From positions 1 through 13,695 of the forward strand of contig CAZIKB010000148.1 of NCBI GenBank assembly GCA_964539665.1: DNA of 13,695 bases. Direction: 5' to 3'. The position numbers and the translations under genes are program-made. Origin of the DNA: CAZIKB01 sp964539665. Its GTDB lineage: Bacteria; Zhuqueibacterota; Zhuqueibacteria; Oceanimicrobiales; Oceanimicrobiaceae. Below the pieces are notes generated by a model. That model searched no databases. It worked only from the letters and a program-made list of their open reading frames with translations, and was not told the DNA's origin. Of the stretch, positions 6,207 through 13,695 are shown in pieces (position 1 is the first letter of the stretch; the number at the start of each line of letters is the position of its first letter).

Positions 6207-7511
6207 TCATTCAGGGCCGTCCCGATGTTTGAGGGCTGAATCAATCGAGCGTCCGGCAAGCCATCCTGTGGAAAAAGCTGCCTGCAGATTGAATCCGCCT
6301 GTGTCGGCGTCGATGTCGATAATTTCACCTGCAAAATACAGACCCTCTACAAGTTTTGATTCCATTGTCGAGGGATTAATTTCTTTTATACTGATTCCGC
6401 CAGAAGTTGCAATGGCATGATTAAACGATCTGTAACCTGCTGCCTCAAGCTGAAATTGTTTAAGCAGCATTCTTAACTTTTTGCGTTCTTTAGAATTGAT
6501 CTGGTTCAATGGTTTATTTTCTGGAATTTCTAATTTTTCGATAAATACCGGGATCAAATGTTTTGGCAGAAGTTGAATTAATAATTTTTGAAAGCTTTGA
6601 TTGCTGTGGTTGTTTATTTCTCGCAGCAACCGTTGGTCAACCTTTTTATGGTCAAGGGCAGGCTTTAAATCTATAGAAATAAATACTTTTTGATTTTCAT
6701 TAATAAGCTGCACGATTACTTTACTTAATGAAAGAATAATCGGACCTGAAACGCCAAAATCGGTAAATTCCATTTCGCCAAAGCGTTCATCAACCTTTTT
6801 GTTATTACACCATACCTGTACTTTTACATTTTTTAATCTTAGTCCCTGAAGTTGTTTGGCTGTACTACCTTTTGTTTCGACAGGTACTAGAGATGGCGAG
6901 ACCGAGGTAACTGTATGTCCAAGTTTAGAGGCCATTAGATAGCCTGCTCCGGTTGAGCCAGTTTTGGGGTAGGATTTCCCGCCAGTTGCCAGGACAACTT
7001 TTTCGGCTTTTATTTGAATGGCTTCGCCGCTTTTATTGTCATTAATTTTCTTTTTAATTATTGAAAGAGAAAATTTATTGTCTGGTGATTTTGTAATGCA
7101 GGCTACTTCTGAATTAGTGGATAAAGGGATGTCCAGTGATTTAATTTTATTAAGCAACGCCCGTACAATTTCCATTGCATTATCATTTTGCGGAAAGTAA
7201 CGTCCCCCTCGTTCAAGCTTAAACTGAACACCCAGGTTTTCAAGGAATTTCAGTAGATCTGTATTAAAAAATTCTGAGAAGGCAAATTTTAAAAATTTAC
7301 CGTTCTTGCCAAAATGGAAAATGAATTCGTTTAAATTAGCAGCGTTGGTTATGTTGCAGCGTCCTTTTCCGGAAATTTTTAATTTCAGGGCGGGTTGCGG
7401 CATCTTTTCAAGCAGGAGGATTTTTCTGGACGAACGATAGCATTCGATAGCGGCCATTATTCCTGAGGGGCCTGCGCCGATAATTATTACATCATATTGC
7501 TTCCGAAACAT
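6207..7511 (-). CDS. BaiN/YhiN (HI0933) family FAD-dependent oxidoreductase
   Basis: This is a flavoprotein with an N-terminal Rossmann fold: GAGPSG at residues 12-17 binds the dinucleotide, and an acidic residue ends the second strand (LLLEK). The family hallmark KISGKGRCNITN follows at 45-56. Further marks are VVLATGGKSYPKTGSTGAGY, the FTDFGVSGP stretch in the middle, and the C-terminal AGEIIDIDADTGGFNLQAAFSTG signature, which contacts FAD. At 434 aa it is slightly longer than many relatives. Members are widespread; a few bile-acid or flavin-linked reductions have been reported, but most have no known substrate, so I give no symbol. No clear ribosome site lies before the ATG, though the start falls at the expected point of the fold. 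The lipoprotein gene lies 77 bases upstream on the same strand, so the two may be cotranscribed. Confidence 0.9.
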   Translation of the reverse strand: MFRKQYDVIIIGAGPSGIMAAIECYRSSRKILLLEKMPQPALKLKISGKGRCNITNAANLNEFIFHFGKNGKFLKFAFSEFFNTDLLKFLENLGVQFKLERGGRYFPQNDNAMEIVRALLNKIKSLDIPLSTNSEVACITKSPDNKFSLSIIKKKINDNKSGEAIQIKAEKVVLATGGKSYPKTGSTGAGYLMASKLGHTVTSVSPSLVPVETKGSTAKQLQGLRLKNVKVQVWCNNKKVDERFGEMEFTDFGVSGPIILSLSKVIVQLINENQKVFISIDLKPALDHKKVDQRLLREINNHSNQSFQKLLIQLLPKHLIPVFIEKLEIPENKPLNQINSKERKKLRMLLKQFQLEAAGYRSFNHAIATSGGISIKEINPSTMESKLVEGLYFAGEIIDIDADTGGFNLQAAFSTGWLAGRSIDSALKHRDGPE

Positions 7512-7588
7512 AATTAATAATTAGTCAGATCCGGAGCAGAAATTAATATATTTATGACAGCCACTCTGAATATCTTCTGGTAGATTAT

Positions 7589-8305
7589 TTATTTTACAGT
7601 TTTAGCTTCTTCCATTATAATTTCATAAGAATACCCTGCTCCAAAGTCTTTGCCCAAAGTAATCTTACCTGTAAATATCACAACATCGCCAACTGTTACT
7701 TCATCATTTGAAGTAACAGTTAAATCATAATTCCCGGCATCGTTGCTACCATCCTGAATATGAATCCAATTTCGTCCCATGATATTTGCATTGAATTTTG
7801 TGACCTTTCCCCTGATTCTGACTATTTTGTTTGCATAAACATTTCTATTGGAAAACAGCTCTGCAACTGAGATTCCTCCTTTAACCGGCTCAACAGATAT
7901 TTCTTCTTCCGGTATCGATAGTTTCGATGTTTGCTTACCATGAGGAGAGCCGGTGGGCAATTCCATAGCTGAAGATTGTGGTTGAGCGCTAATTTCCTCG
8001 ATAAAATAGATTGTTTCAAAAGTTCTTTGTAACTCCTTACTTTCAAAATTATTCATCTCAAGTGCGTTGTCATAATATAAAGTTTCCCCCTCTTTTAAAT
8101 CTGTTTTGGTAACAGCCATCCAATAACTACGGTCTTCTTCTTTCACATTTAAATAAGTATATGAATTTGAATTAATTACTTCTTCCACAATTACTTTGTG
8201 TGCGCTGGCAGTATCATCATTTTGTGGTTTTAGTTCTTCGTTATTTTGACAAGCCAAAAACACAATAGTAATCGTAATCGATAAAATAAATAACTTAAAC
8301 TGCAT
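7589..8305 (-). CDS. lipoprotein with C-terminal OB-fold-like domain
   Basis: The 238-aa precursor has a hydrophobic leader ending in FLAC, a lipobox with Cys19 as the likely lipidated residue. The next residue is Gln, so there is no inner-membrane retention signal of the Asp type. Residues about 37-105 form a first domain (SYTYLNVKEEDRSYWMAV, then EMNNFESKELQRTF). A low-complexity linker with GSPHGKQ leads to a second domain at 143-238. There, VRIRGKVTKFNANIMGRNWI and IHIQDGSNDAGNYDLTV, followed by VGDVVIFTGKI, match the nucleic-acid-binding-like OB fold seen in many exported proteins of FCB bacteria and Deltaproteobacteria. The function is unknown; the domain need not bind DNA outside the cell. 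The start is supported by AGAAAGGAAAT just upstream on the - strand. It is the first gene of its strand block. Confidence 0.85.
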   Translation of the reverse strand: MQFKLFILSITITIVFLACQNNEELKPQNDDTASAHKVIVEEVINSNSYTYLNVKEEDRSYWMAVTKTDLKEGETLYYDNALEMNNFESKELQRTFETIYFIEEISAQPQSSAMELPTGSPHGKQTSKLSIPEEEISVEPVKGGISVAELFSNRNVYANKIVRIRGKVTKFNANIMGRNWIHIQDGSNDAGNYDLTVTSNDEVTVGDVVIFTGKITLGKDFGAGYSYEIIMEEAKTVK

Positions 8306-8787
8306 TTTATTTCCTTTCTAAAATTAGTAAAATTTCCTCCGGCAATATAAGAAAAACAAACAATACTTGAAAGTATTTTGTTATTTTTAGGACAGCATTC
8401 TGCATCAATTAATGAAAGAATTAATTCTTAGTTAGTTATTAATTTTACATTTATCGACGATACACTAATATATTTGGGCCTAAAAGCCAAATCTCGAAAG
8501 TAATGTTTGGAAGAGATACAAAAGCCGACCATTGACGAATAGCCAGAACTATTGGATAATAAACTGATAAAAAATCGGATAATGCTTCATCCGCATTTGT
8601 TAAGGAATTTGAACTTGATTTACTTGATTTTATTACTAAATTAGATACCAGAGAGCTTTGAATTAGAAAAATAATTAAAACAGAGCAAATTTTTAAAGAA
8701 TATTGCAAACTGCAAATTCGAAACAAAGGGATAATGAAATAACGCATCAATAAAATAAGATCATAAAATTAACCTGAACCAATTTGT
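8306..8787. other. 482-bp divergent intergenic region
   Basis: This AT-rich spacer lies between the - strand lipoprotein gene and the + strand trehalose operon, so promoters of both must lie here, though no convincing -35/-10 pair stands out. It holds the near-palindrome AATACTT-GA-AAGTATT (8362-8377) and a hairpin ATTTGGGC/GCCAAAT (8472-8492). A 98-codon open frame on the - strand (8747-8451) lacks a ribosome site and resembles nothing I know; I do not call it a gene. Confidence 0.5.
8362..8377. promoter_or_regulatory. operator-like inverted repeat upstream of the lipoprotein gene
   Basis: Seven-base arms AATACTT and AAGTATT are separated by two bases, about 57 bp before the lipoprotein start. 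The two-base spacer suits a dimeric repressor site better than an RNA hairpin. No regulator gene is nearby, so this is only a candidate. Confidence 0.3.
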
Positions 8788-9462
8788 ATGACAACTAAAC
8801 AAACACAAGCCGAACCATTTTTCATCAAAGATTGCGCCTTAATCGCGATTGCTACTGGCAAGCGCGCTCAAAACCTGCGTGAACTTGTGAATCACATTCA
8901 GATTATTACCTCAGACAGTCTTTATTATCATTTCTGGGGAGGATTACTTCGTCCTCGTTTTGATGATCCTGAATATCACAACGACTTTGCAATCTGGGCC
9001 CGACATGCACTGCATGATAAAATACTCGCAGAACGATTGAGTCTCATTGATCCGACGATTTATTCCAATCTGGAAGACTTAAGGCAGGAATTAGTCGAAA
9101 TTATTGAAGAAAGGCTGGACGATGTTGATTATCCTCTCTGGGCAAAGCATGATCTTCAGTTCGAATTTATTCGGTCACAAATAGTGATTTTCAATACTCA
9201 AATCGAGGCTATACATCCAAAGGACTTTGTGAAGATGCTTCCGCAGATTTCAGTGGGCAGCGTTTTTTACCACTTTGTAGATGCCAAACGCAGGAACGAT
9301 CAAGGTTTGGATGATTTTCAAAACTGGATTAAAGATTTAAATGGAGATTTCAACATTCTCTGTGAAAATATTAGTCAAATCGATCCTTATTATTCCACCC
9401 TCGCAGAATTAAGAAGTAAATTGACCTTGGTTTTTACTGGTTTTTTTAAAAAAGGCAAATAA
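8788..9462 (+). CDS. DUF5752 family protein, first gene of trehalose operon
   Basis: This is a soluble 224-aa helical protein that I recognise as DUF5752, a family often found next to TreT-like glycosyltransferases; its activity is unknown. The sequence is an internal tandem duplication. Half one (about 11-107) has SLYYHF at 44-49, IDP at 87-89 and YSNLEDLRQEL at 92-102. Half two (about 125-216) has SVFYHF at 158-163, IDP at 198-200 and YSTLAELRSKL at 202-212. Half one keeps an extra segment (GGLLRPRFDDPEYHNDFAIWA) with charged and aromatic residues that is shortened in half two. There is no ribosome site before the ATG, so it may be translated from a leaderless or weak start. The stop overlaps the treT start as TAATG, so translation is probably coupled. 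A regulatory or scaffolding role for TreT is inference. Confidence 0.85.
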   Translation: MTTKQTQAEPFFIKDCALIAIATGKRAQNLRELVNHIQIITSDSLYYHFWGGLLRPRFDDPEYHNDFAIWARHALHDKILAERLSLIDPTIYSNLEDLRQELVEIIEERLDDVDYPLWAKHDLQFEFIRSQIVIFNTQIEAIHPKDFVKMLPQISVGSVFYHFVDAKRRNDQGLDDFQNWIKDLNGDFNILCENISQIDPYYSTLAELRSKLTLVFTGFFKKGK

Positions 9463-10703
9463 TGGCAATAACATTATCAAAATATGCAGAGGTAGCAGGC
9501 CAGGACGTGGTAAATCATTTGCGGCAGTTGGCAAGGCCTTTGAGCGGCATGCGTGTTGTGCATTTAAACGCCACGCGGGTTGGCGGCGGTGTGGCTGAAA
9601 TATTACACAAAATGGTGCCGTTGATGCAAGAGTTGGGTTTGGAAACATCCTGGGAAGTGATAACCGGGGGGCCCGAGTTTTATCAATGCACCAAGAGTTT
9701 TCACAATGCAATTCAAGGGGATCGAATTAACATACCACAAAGAATTTTAGGCGTCTATGAGGACACAAACGCGCAAACTGCCGAATCCATGAAGGACAAA
9801 CTGGATGAGGCAGATATTGTAATCATCCACGATCCACAACCGGCGGCGTTAATAAAGTACTTTCCGGAACGAAAGGGAAAGTGGGTGTGGCGCTGCCATA
9901 TTGACGCAAGCAGGCCATTTCGGCCGGTATGGAAATACCTGAGAAATTTTGTCCAGCTTTATGATTCAAGCATATTTTCACTGTCATCTTTTGCACAGTC
10001 TCTGCCACATCCCGTTTACCTGATCCCTCCCAGCATCGATCCCTTACACGAAAAGAATATCGAATTAGACCAAACAGAAATTGACTCCGCTTGCAGTCAG
10101 TACAATATTGATCCGCAGAGACCCATGATCCTTCAAGTGTCCCGGTATGATCGATTCAAAGACCCGGTAGGGGTTATTCATGCTTACAAAATGGCTAAAA
10201 GATTCATTCCTGCCCTGCAACTGGTTTTAGCCGGCGGTGGAGCAAGTGATGATCCCGAAGGCGATATTGTTTTAAGCGAAGTACGCAATTCGGTGGCCGA
10301 CGATCCAGACATTCATGTGCTTCTCCTACCGGGAGATGCCCATCGTATTATCAACGCTTTGCAAAGAGCCGCGGATATTGTGCTTCAAAAATCTATCAAA
10401 GAAGGATTTGGCCTGACTGTAACTGAAGCGATGTGGAAGAATAAACCTGTTATCGGTGGAGATACCGGAGGGATAAGAATTCAGGTTATCGATTATCACA
10501 CGGGATTTCTTGTAAATACCCCTGAAGGCGCCGCACTTCGTATTCGGTACCTTCTTAACAACCGTGATAAAATGGCGGAAATGGGAAATAAGGCCAGACA
10601 ATTTGTAAAGGAGAATTTTTTAATCACACGCCACCTGCGCGAGTTTCTGACATTGTTTGTCGCACTCATTCATCAGAAAGTACAAAGGATTGAACTAAAC
10701 TAA
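9462..10703 (+). CDS. treT: trehalose synthase TreT, glycosyltransferase family 4
   Basis: TreT joins NDP-glucose and free glucose into trehalose in one reversible step in the cytoplasm. The 413-residue length is that of the family. The N-terminal GT-B domain has HLNATRVGGGVAEIL (glycine loop at 41-43) for sugar or nucleotide contact, then HDPQP and WRCHIDAS. The C-terminal domain has VSRYDRFKDP and the retaining GT4 signature EX7E (Glu314 and Glu322, in KEGFGLTVTEA), followed by GGDTGGI. The start overlaps the DUF5752 stop by one base. The stop TAA is followed after only nine bases by otsB in the same frame. Related GT4 enzymes make other glucosides, so the acceptor could differ, but neighbouring otsA and otsB favour trehalose. 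Confidence 0.9.
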   Translation: MAITLSKYAEVAGQDVVNHLRQLARPLSGMRVVHLNATRVGGGVAEILHKMVPLMQELGLETSWEVITGGPEFYQCTKSFHNAIQGDRINIPQRILGVYEDTNAQTAESMKDKLDEADIVIIHDPQPAALIKYFPERKGKWVWRCHIDASRPFRPVWKYLRNFVQLYDSSIFSLSSFAQSLPHPVYLIPPSIDPLHEKNIELDQTEIDSACSQYNIDPQRPMILQVSRYDRFKDPVGVIHAYKMAKRFIPALQLVLAGGGASDDPEGDIVLSEVRNSVADDPDIHVLLLPGDAHRIINALQRAADIVLQKSIKEGFGLTVTEAMWKNKPVIGGDTGGIRIQVIDYHTGFLVNTPEGAALRIRYLLNNRDKMAEMGNKARQFVKENFLITRHLREFLTLFVALIHQKVQRIELN

Positions 10704-10712
10704 TCCGAGTCT

Positions 10713-11561
10713 GTGGAAATACTCAATTCCGAAATTGATCTACACAGTTTTTTTCAGGAGCTCGAAAGAAATGCCAGTCGTGCACTGCTATTAGACTACG
10801 ATGGTACGCTGGCTCCTTTTCAAATGCAACGTGATAAGGCTTTCCCTTATCCGGGTGTGCGCGATATCCTGAATAAAATCCTCAATGCCAGGCACAGCCT
10901 ACTGGTCATAATCAGTGGAAGGTGTACCCGGGATTTAGTTCCACTACTCGGGCTTAAGTCCCAGCCTGAGCTATGGGGATCTCATGGAGTGGAGCGCCTT
11001 AAACCGGATGGCAAGTATGAATTGGCTGAATTGGATGCTCGAGCTTTGAGCACATTGGAGAATGCTGCGAAATGGATTCAAGAGGAGGGCTTAATAGAGC
11101 ATGGTGAACAAAAACCCGGAGCTCTTGCCTTTCACTGGCGTGGATTATCTGACGAGCAAACAAATGAAATAAGGTATAAAATTATCTCCAATTGGGCAGA
11201 GCGTGTCAAGGAAGCGGGATTAAGTCTGCTGGAATTTGATGGAGGAATCGAGTTTCGTGTACACGGTAGAAATAAAGGCTATGCGGTACAAACCATTCTT
11301 ACCGAGATGGGTAACAACTCAGTGGCTGCATATCTTGGCGACGATATTACCGATGAAGATGCATTCCGAGCCATAAAAAGCGCCGGGCCCGGGATACTGG
11401 TACGTCCGGAATTCCGCCCAACCGAGGCAGATTTGTGGTTATCGCCACCAGTGGAATTGATAGATTTTCTTTCCGAGTGGCATAAACATGCTGGAAACGA
11501 CGATTCAGATAATCTGCCGTACCCGGTATCGGATAATAACCGAGAGAGAGATCATGTCTGA
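10713..11561 (+). CDS. otsB: trehalose-6-phosphate phosphatase OtsB
   Basis: OtsB removes phosphate from trehalose-6-phosphate, the second step of the OtsAB route. It is a HAD-superfamily hydrolase of 282 aa. Motif I is DYDGT at 28-32 (Asp28 the nucleophile, Asp30 the acid/base), motif II is the serine in IISGR (Ser68), motif III is Lys188 in GRNKGY, and motif IV is GDDITDEDAF at 209-218 for magnesium. The cap domain lies between motifs II and III. The start is GTG with only a weak GAG before it, so translation probably depends on ribosomes finishing treT nine bases upstream. The last 20 or so residues are polar and beyond the usual fold; their coding DNA carries the ribosome site and start of otsA, with an eight-base overlap. 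Confidence 0.92.
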   Translation: MEILNSEIDLHSFFQELERNASRALLLDYDGTLAPFQMQRDKAFPYPGVRDILNKILNARHSLLVIISGRCTRDLVPLLGLKSQPELWGSHGVERLKPDGKYELAELDARALSTLENAAKWIQEEGLIEHGEQKPGALAFHWRGLSDEQTNEIRYKIISNWAERVKEAGLSLLEFDGGIEFRVHGRNKGYAVQTILTEMGNNSVAAYLGDDITDEDAFRAIKSAGPGILVRPEFRPTEADLWLSPPVELIDFLSEWHKHAGNDDSDNLPYPVSDNNRERDHV

Positions 11562-13044
11562 ATATCCTTCACAAAGTCGACTCATAATTGTGTCAAATCG
11601 CTTGCCAATAGTTCTCAGCCAGCACGAAAATGGTCAATGGCAAGTACAGCCTGGCTCTGGTGGTTTGGTTACTGCTCTTGCACCGGTACTGAAAAACCGC
11701 GGCGGAATCTGGATTGGCTGGACCGGTACCATTCATGAAAATTGCGGAGACTTGAAAAGCCTGTTTGCCAGGGAGACCAAAAATTTTGGATACACTTTGA
11801 AACCCGTTAGTCTTACCAATGAAGACAAAGAGAAATATTACGAGGGTTTCTCAAATGAAATTATTTGGCCGCTTTTCCATGATTTTACGGCGCATTGTAA
11901 TTTTGATCCAGACTATTGGATTGCATATCAACGAGTTAATCACAATTTTGCAAAAGTAATCAGGGAAAACGCCCGGCAAAATGATTTTATCTGGATTCAT
12001 GATTATCATTTAATGGGAGTGGCAAAGGAACTACGAGAAATGGACGTGAAGTCCAGGATTGCCTTTTTTTTGCACATCCCTTTTCCACCGATGGATTTTT
12101 TTATCCGACTCCCCTGGCGGTTTCAAATTCTACTTGCTATACTGGAATATGATCTTATCGGGTTTCAGACTTTACGCGATCGACGCAATTTTATTAATTG
12201 TGTACGCACTTTATTACAGGGAGTCAGAGTTTATGGAAGGGGGCAGGTCGTTACCATGCGCTATGAAAATCGAGAAATCAGAGTTGGCGCTTTTCCGATT
12301 AGCATTGACTTCAGGGATTTTGAAAGATTAGCAGCCACGCAGGAGGTCTCTGAAAAAGCATGGTACATTCATGAGGATCTTACTAATCGAAAGATTATCT
12401 TTGGTCTCGATCGGCTGGATTACACCAAAGGAATTCCGGAAAGGTTGAAATCGTTCAGAAAAGCGCTTATTCGTTTTCCTGAATTACATGAAAAAATAAC
12501 ACTCATTCAAGTCGTGGTGCCAAGCCGAAGAACCATTCCCAAATATGCTGCTCTAAAAACGGAAATCGAGCGTCTGGTTGGGGAGATCAACGGCCAATTC
12601 ACCAGGTCTGGCTGGATACCTATTCATTATATTTTTCGCAGTTTGGAAAAGGCCGAACTTTTAGCATACTACCGGACATCAGAGATCGCCTTACTCACGC
12701 CGCTGAAAGACGGAATGAACCTTGTAGCCAAAGAATATTGCGCCGCAAATTTAGAAGAAACAGGTGTTTTAATATTGAGTGAATTTGCTGGAGCCGCTGC
12801 ACAATTCCAGAAACACGCCTTGCTCGTCAATCCACATAATATCGAAGGCTTTGCAGAAACAATCCATCAGGCAGTCATGATGGATGTTGATGAACGAAAA
12901 TACAGAATGCGCAGGCTCCGGCAGATTGTCAGAAAACAAAATGTATTCAAGTGGGTTGACTCCTTTCTCCGCGCAGCGTTTACAAAAAATCTGGATAATT
13001 TTCCCCTCATGGAAGACTATATCCCTATTGACGAGACCAGGTAA
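11554..13044 (+). CDS. otsA: trehalose-6-phosphate synthase OtsA, glycosyltransferase family 20
   Basis: OtsA makes trehalose-6-phosphate from UDP- or ADP-glucose and glucose-6-phosphate. Family signatures run in order: SNRLP (Arg16), PGSGGLVTAL, HDYHL (Asp150), HIPFPP (His174), GLDRLDYTKGI (Arg287, Lys292) and LKDGMNLVAKEY (Asp386, Glu394). These match the substrate-binding residues known in E. coli OtsA. Length 496 aa is normal. The open frame extends upstream to 11488, but the added residues are unlike the family, and ATG 11554 begins just before the first strand and follows a purine-rich GAGAGAGAG, so I place the start there. It overlaps the otsB stop by eight bases, implying coupled translation. 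It is the last gene of the operon. A glucosylglycerol-phosphate synthase is the main alternative within GT20. Confidence 0.93.
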   Translation: MSEYPSQSRLIIVSNRLPIVLSQHENGQWQVQPGSGGLVTALAPVLKNRGGIWIGWTGTIHENCGDLKSLFARETKNFGYTLKPVSLTNEDKEKYYEGFSNEIIWPLFHDFTAHCNFDPDYWIAYQRVNHNFAKVIRENARQNDFIWIHDYHLMGVAKELREMDVKSRIAFFLHIPFPPMDFFIRLPWRFQILLAILEYDLIGFQTLRDRRNFINCVRTLLQGVRVYGRGQVVTMRYENREIRVGAFPISIDFRDFERLAATQEVSEKAWYIHEDLTNRKIIFGLDRLDYTKGIPERLKSFRKALIRFPELHEKITLIQVVVPSRRTIPKYAALKTEIERLVGEINGQFTRSGWIPIHYIFRSLEKAELLAYYRTSEIALLTPLKDGMNLVAKEYCAANLEETGVLILSEFAGAAAQFQKHALLVNPHNIEGFAETIHQAVMMDVDERKYRMRRLRQIVRKQNVFKWVDSFLRAAFTKNLDNFPLMEDYIPIDETR

Positions 13045-13271
13045 ACCAGATCGCGTTTAAAGGTATTCCAAAAGTCATACGGTTAATTTTACTCCCGGCA
13101 TGTCTTCCTGCTCCAAATATGACTCTGTTGATAAATCCTGTCAGGATTAAACAATAATCCTAACACTGAAAACAAAGGAAAAAACAAACCAAAATAAAGC
13201 AAGTAATAACAGTGTTTAAGTATAGTTTCATTTCTCTTTATATGTAAATAATTTCTGTTACTTTCCATATA

Positions 13272-13311
13272 TTTGTTGCTTATTTGTTGCTTATTTGTTA
13301 CTAATTGCTTA
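13272..13311. repeat. 11-bp direct repeats upstream of recombinase gene
   Basis: TTTGTTGCTTA occurs perfectly at 13272-13282 and 13283-13293, followed by a diverged copy TTTGTTACTA (13294-13303) and a partial ATTGCTTA (13304-13311). Head-to-tail short repeats beside an integrase could be recombinase arm sites or iterons; simple slippage in AT-rich DNA is equally possible. Confidence 0.55.
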
Positions 13312-13390
13312 AATTTAGATTGAGTATCAAAAGGAGTTATGATAAAGTGGGACAAATAAGCGGACATTTAAGAGAAATGTTTTTTTATAG

Positions 13391-13437
13391 CCCTGAGTGT
13401 TTAAAGGCAACCGCTTTGCCTGTTCCCACACTTGGGG
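13391..13437 (+). promoter_or_regulatory. two-part hairpin in the leader of the recombinase gene
   Basis: The outer arms 13391-13400 and 13428-13437 pair over ten positions as RNA, two of them G-U. The inner arms GGCAA (13406-13410) and TTGCC (13416-13420) close a five-base loop. The internal loop has five and seven bases. A T-rich run (TTTATTATTTTT) follows directly, as in an intrinsic terminator or attenuator, and the recombinase ATG lies 24 bases after the hairpin. It could equally be a DNA-level recombination site. Confidence 0.5.
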
Positions 13438-13461
13438 TTTATTATTTTTGGGAAAAACAAA

Positions 13462-13695
13462 ATGGCGGTCAAACTCAGAAAAAAGAAACTGGCTGGGGGT
13501 AACACAAGTCTTTATTTAGATATTTACCACAGAGGTAAACGGCATTATGAGTTTTTAGGGATTTATCTTACCAAAAACAAAACCTTCAACAAAGATACTC
13601 TCAATCTGGCTGAAAGCATTCGAGCTAAAAGGCAGTTAGAGCTAATTAATTCAGAATATGGCTTTACTCCACACTTTAAGAAAAAGGCTAACTTT
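13462..13695 (+). CDS. site-specific tyrosine recombinase, N-terminal fragment (cut by window end)
   Basis: Only the first 78 codons are in the window. The basic start MAVKLRKKKLAGGNTSLYLD and the following IYHRGKRHYEFLGIYLT match the arm-type DNA-binding domain of phage/transposon integrases of the Bacteroidota/Ignavibacteria kind. Next comes the helix ESIRAKRQLEL, which usually leads to the SAM-like core-binding domain. The catalytic Arg-His-Arg-Tyr residues would lie beyond the window and cannot be checked. The ribosome site is weak (GGGA eight bases before the ATG). It suggests that an integrated element begins near here. Identity as an integrase is quite sure; the type of element is unknown. 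Confidence 0.82.
   Translation, partial: MAVKLRKKKLAGGNTSLYLDIYHRGKRHYEFLGIYLTKNKTFNKDTLNLAESIRAKRQLELINSEYGFTPHFKKKANF

Larger units (their letters stand above)
13045..13461. other. 417-bp AT-rich spacer between otsA and the recombinase gene
   Basis: No gene is supported here; two open frames of 65-92 codons lack ribosome sites and known features. The spacer holds a short palindrome AATCCT-GTC-AGGATT (13134-13148), which lacks the T tract of a normal terminator, then 11-bp direct repeats and a strong hairpin listed separately. The boundary of an integrated element could lie here. Confidence 0.45.

Noticed and set aside
6068..6334. 88-codon - strand open frame overlapping the end of the BaiN-family gene
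   Set aside because: Its first part is another frame of the flavoprotein gene, and the tail matches nothing I know. No ribosome site.
8451..8747. 98-codon open frame on the - strand with a hydrophobic N-terminus
   Set aside because: No ribosome site before the ATG, serine-rich low-information sequence, no family resemblance. It lies wholly in the AT-rich divergent spacer.
11488..11553. 22-codon N-terminal extension of OtsA
   Set aside because: Translates to residues unlike the family and lies inside otsB. ATG 11554 fits the fold and the overlap pattern of the operon.
13089..13367. 92-codon - strand frame between otsA and the integrase
   Set aside because: Part of it is translated from the 11-bp repeats; there is no ribosome site or recognisable domain.

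Overview
The window is about 13.7 kb of moderately AT-rich bacterial chromosome. It reads as anaerobe or FCB-group-like DNA. The clues are a corrinoid iron-sulfur protein with its reductive activator, an OB-fold lipoprotein and an M28 peptidase of types I associate with FCB phyla and Deltaproteobacteria, and a Bacteroidota/Ignavibacteria-style integrase arm domain. Calditrichota or KSB1-type bacteria would fit, but this is an inference from protein style, not a measurement.

Region 1 (1-4494, + strand) is a one-carbon/corrinoid block. It holds a small conserved protein of unknown role, the large subunit of a corrinoid iron-sulfur protein (AcsC/CdhE family), a RACE-type ATP-dependent corrinoid activator with an N-terminal 2Fe-2S domain, and a zinc-ribbon protein whose C-terminal HD-like domain has lost its metal-binding residues. 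No CO dehydrogenase, acetyl-CoA synthase, AcsD or AcsE gene is visible here. The two longer gaps in this block carry degenerate repeats of 8-bp period built on CATTG.

Region 2 (4495-8305, genes on the - strand) holds an outer-membrane-type lipoprotein, a BaiN/YhiN-family flavoprotein and a broken M28 peptidase. The peptidase has lost its catalytic core by an out-of-frame internal deletion at an 8-bp microhomology. A 210-bp MITE-like element with 8-bp target duplications also sits directly upstream of its ribosome binding site. A long imperfect palindrome lies between this block and region 1, which converge.

Region 3 (8306-13044, + strand) is a compact compatible-solute operon: DUF5752 protein, TreT-type trehalose synthase (GT4), OtsB phosphatase and OtsA (GT20). 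The genes overlap or are separated by a few bases. It encodes two separate routes to trehalose: one-step transfer of glucose from NDP-glucose to glucose, and the two-step trehalose-6-phosphate route.

Region 4 (13045-13695) is the start of what may be a mobile region. It has an AT-rich spacer with 11-bp direct repeats, a strong two-part hairpin with a T-rich tail, and the first 78 codons of a tyrosine recombinase cut by the window end.

The strongest candidates for something under-described are the corrinoid protein/RACE/degenerate-HD trio without its usual partners, the period-8 CATTG repeats, and the MITE plus microhomology deletion in the peptidase.
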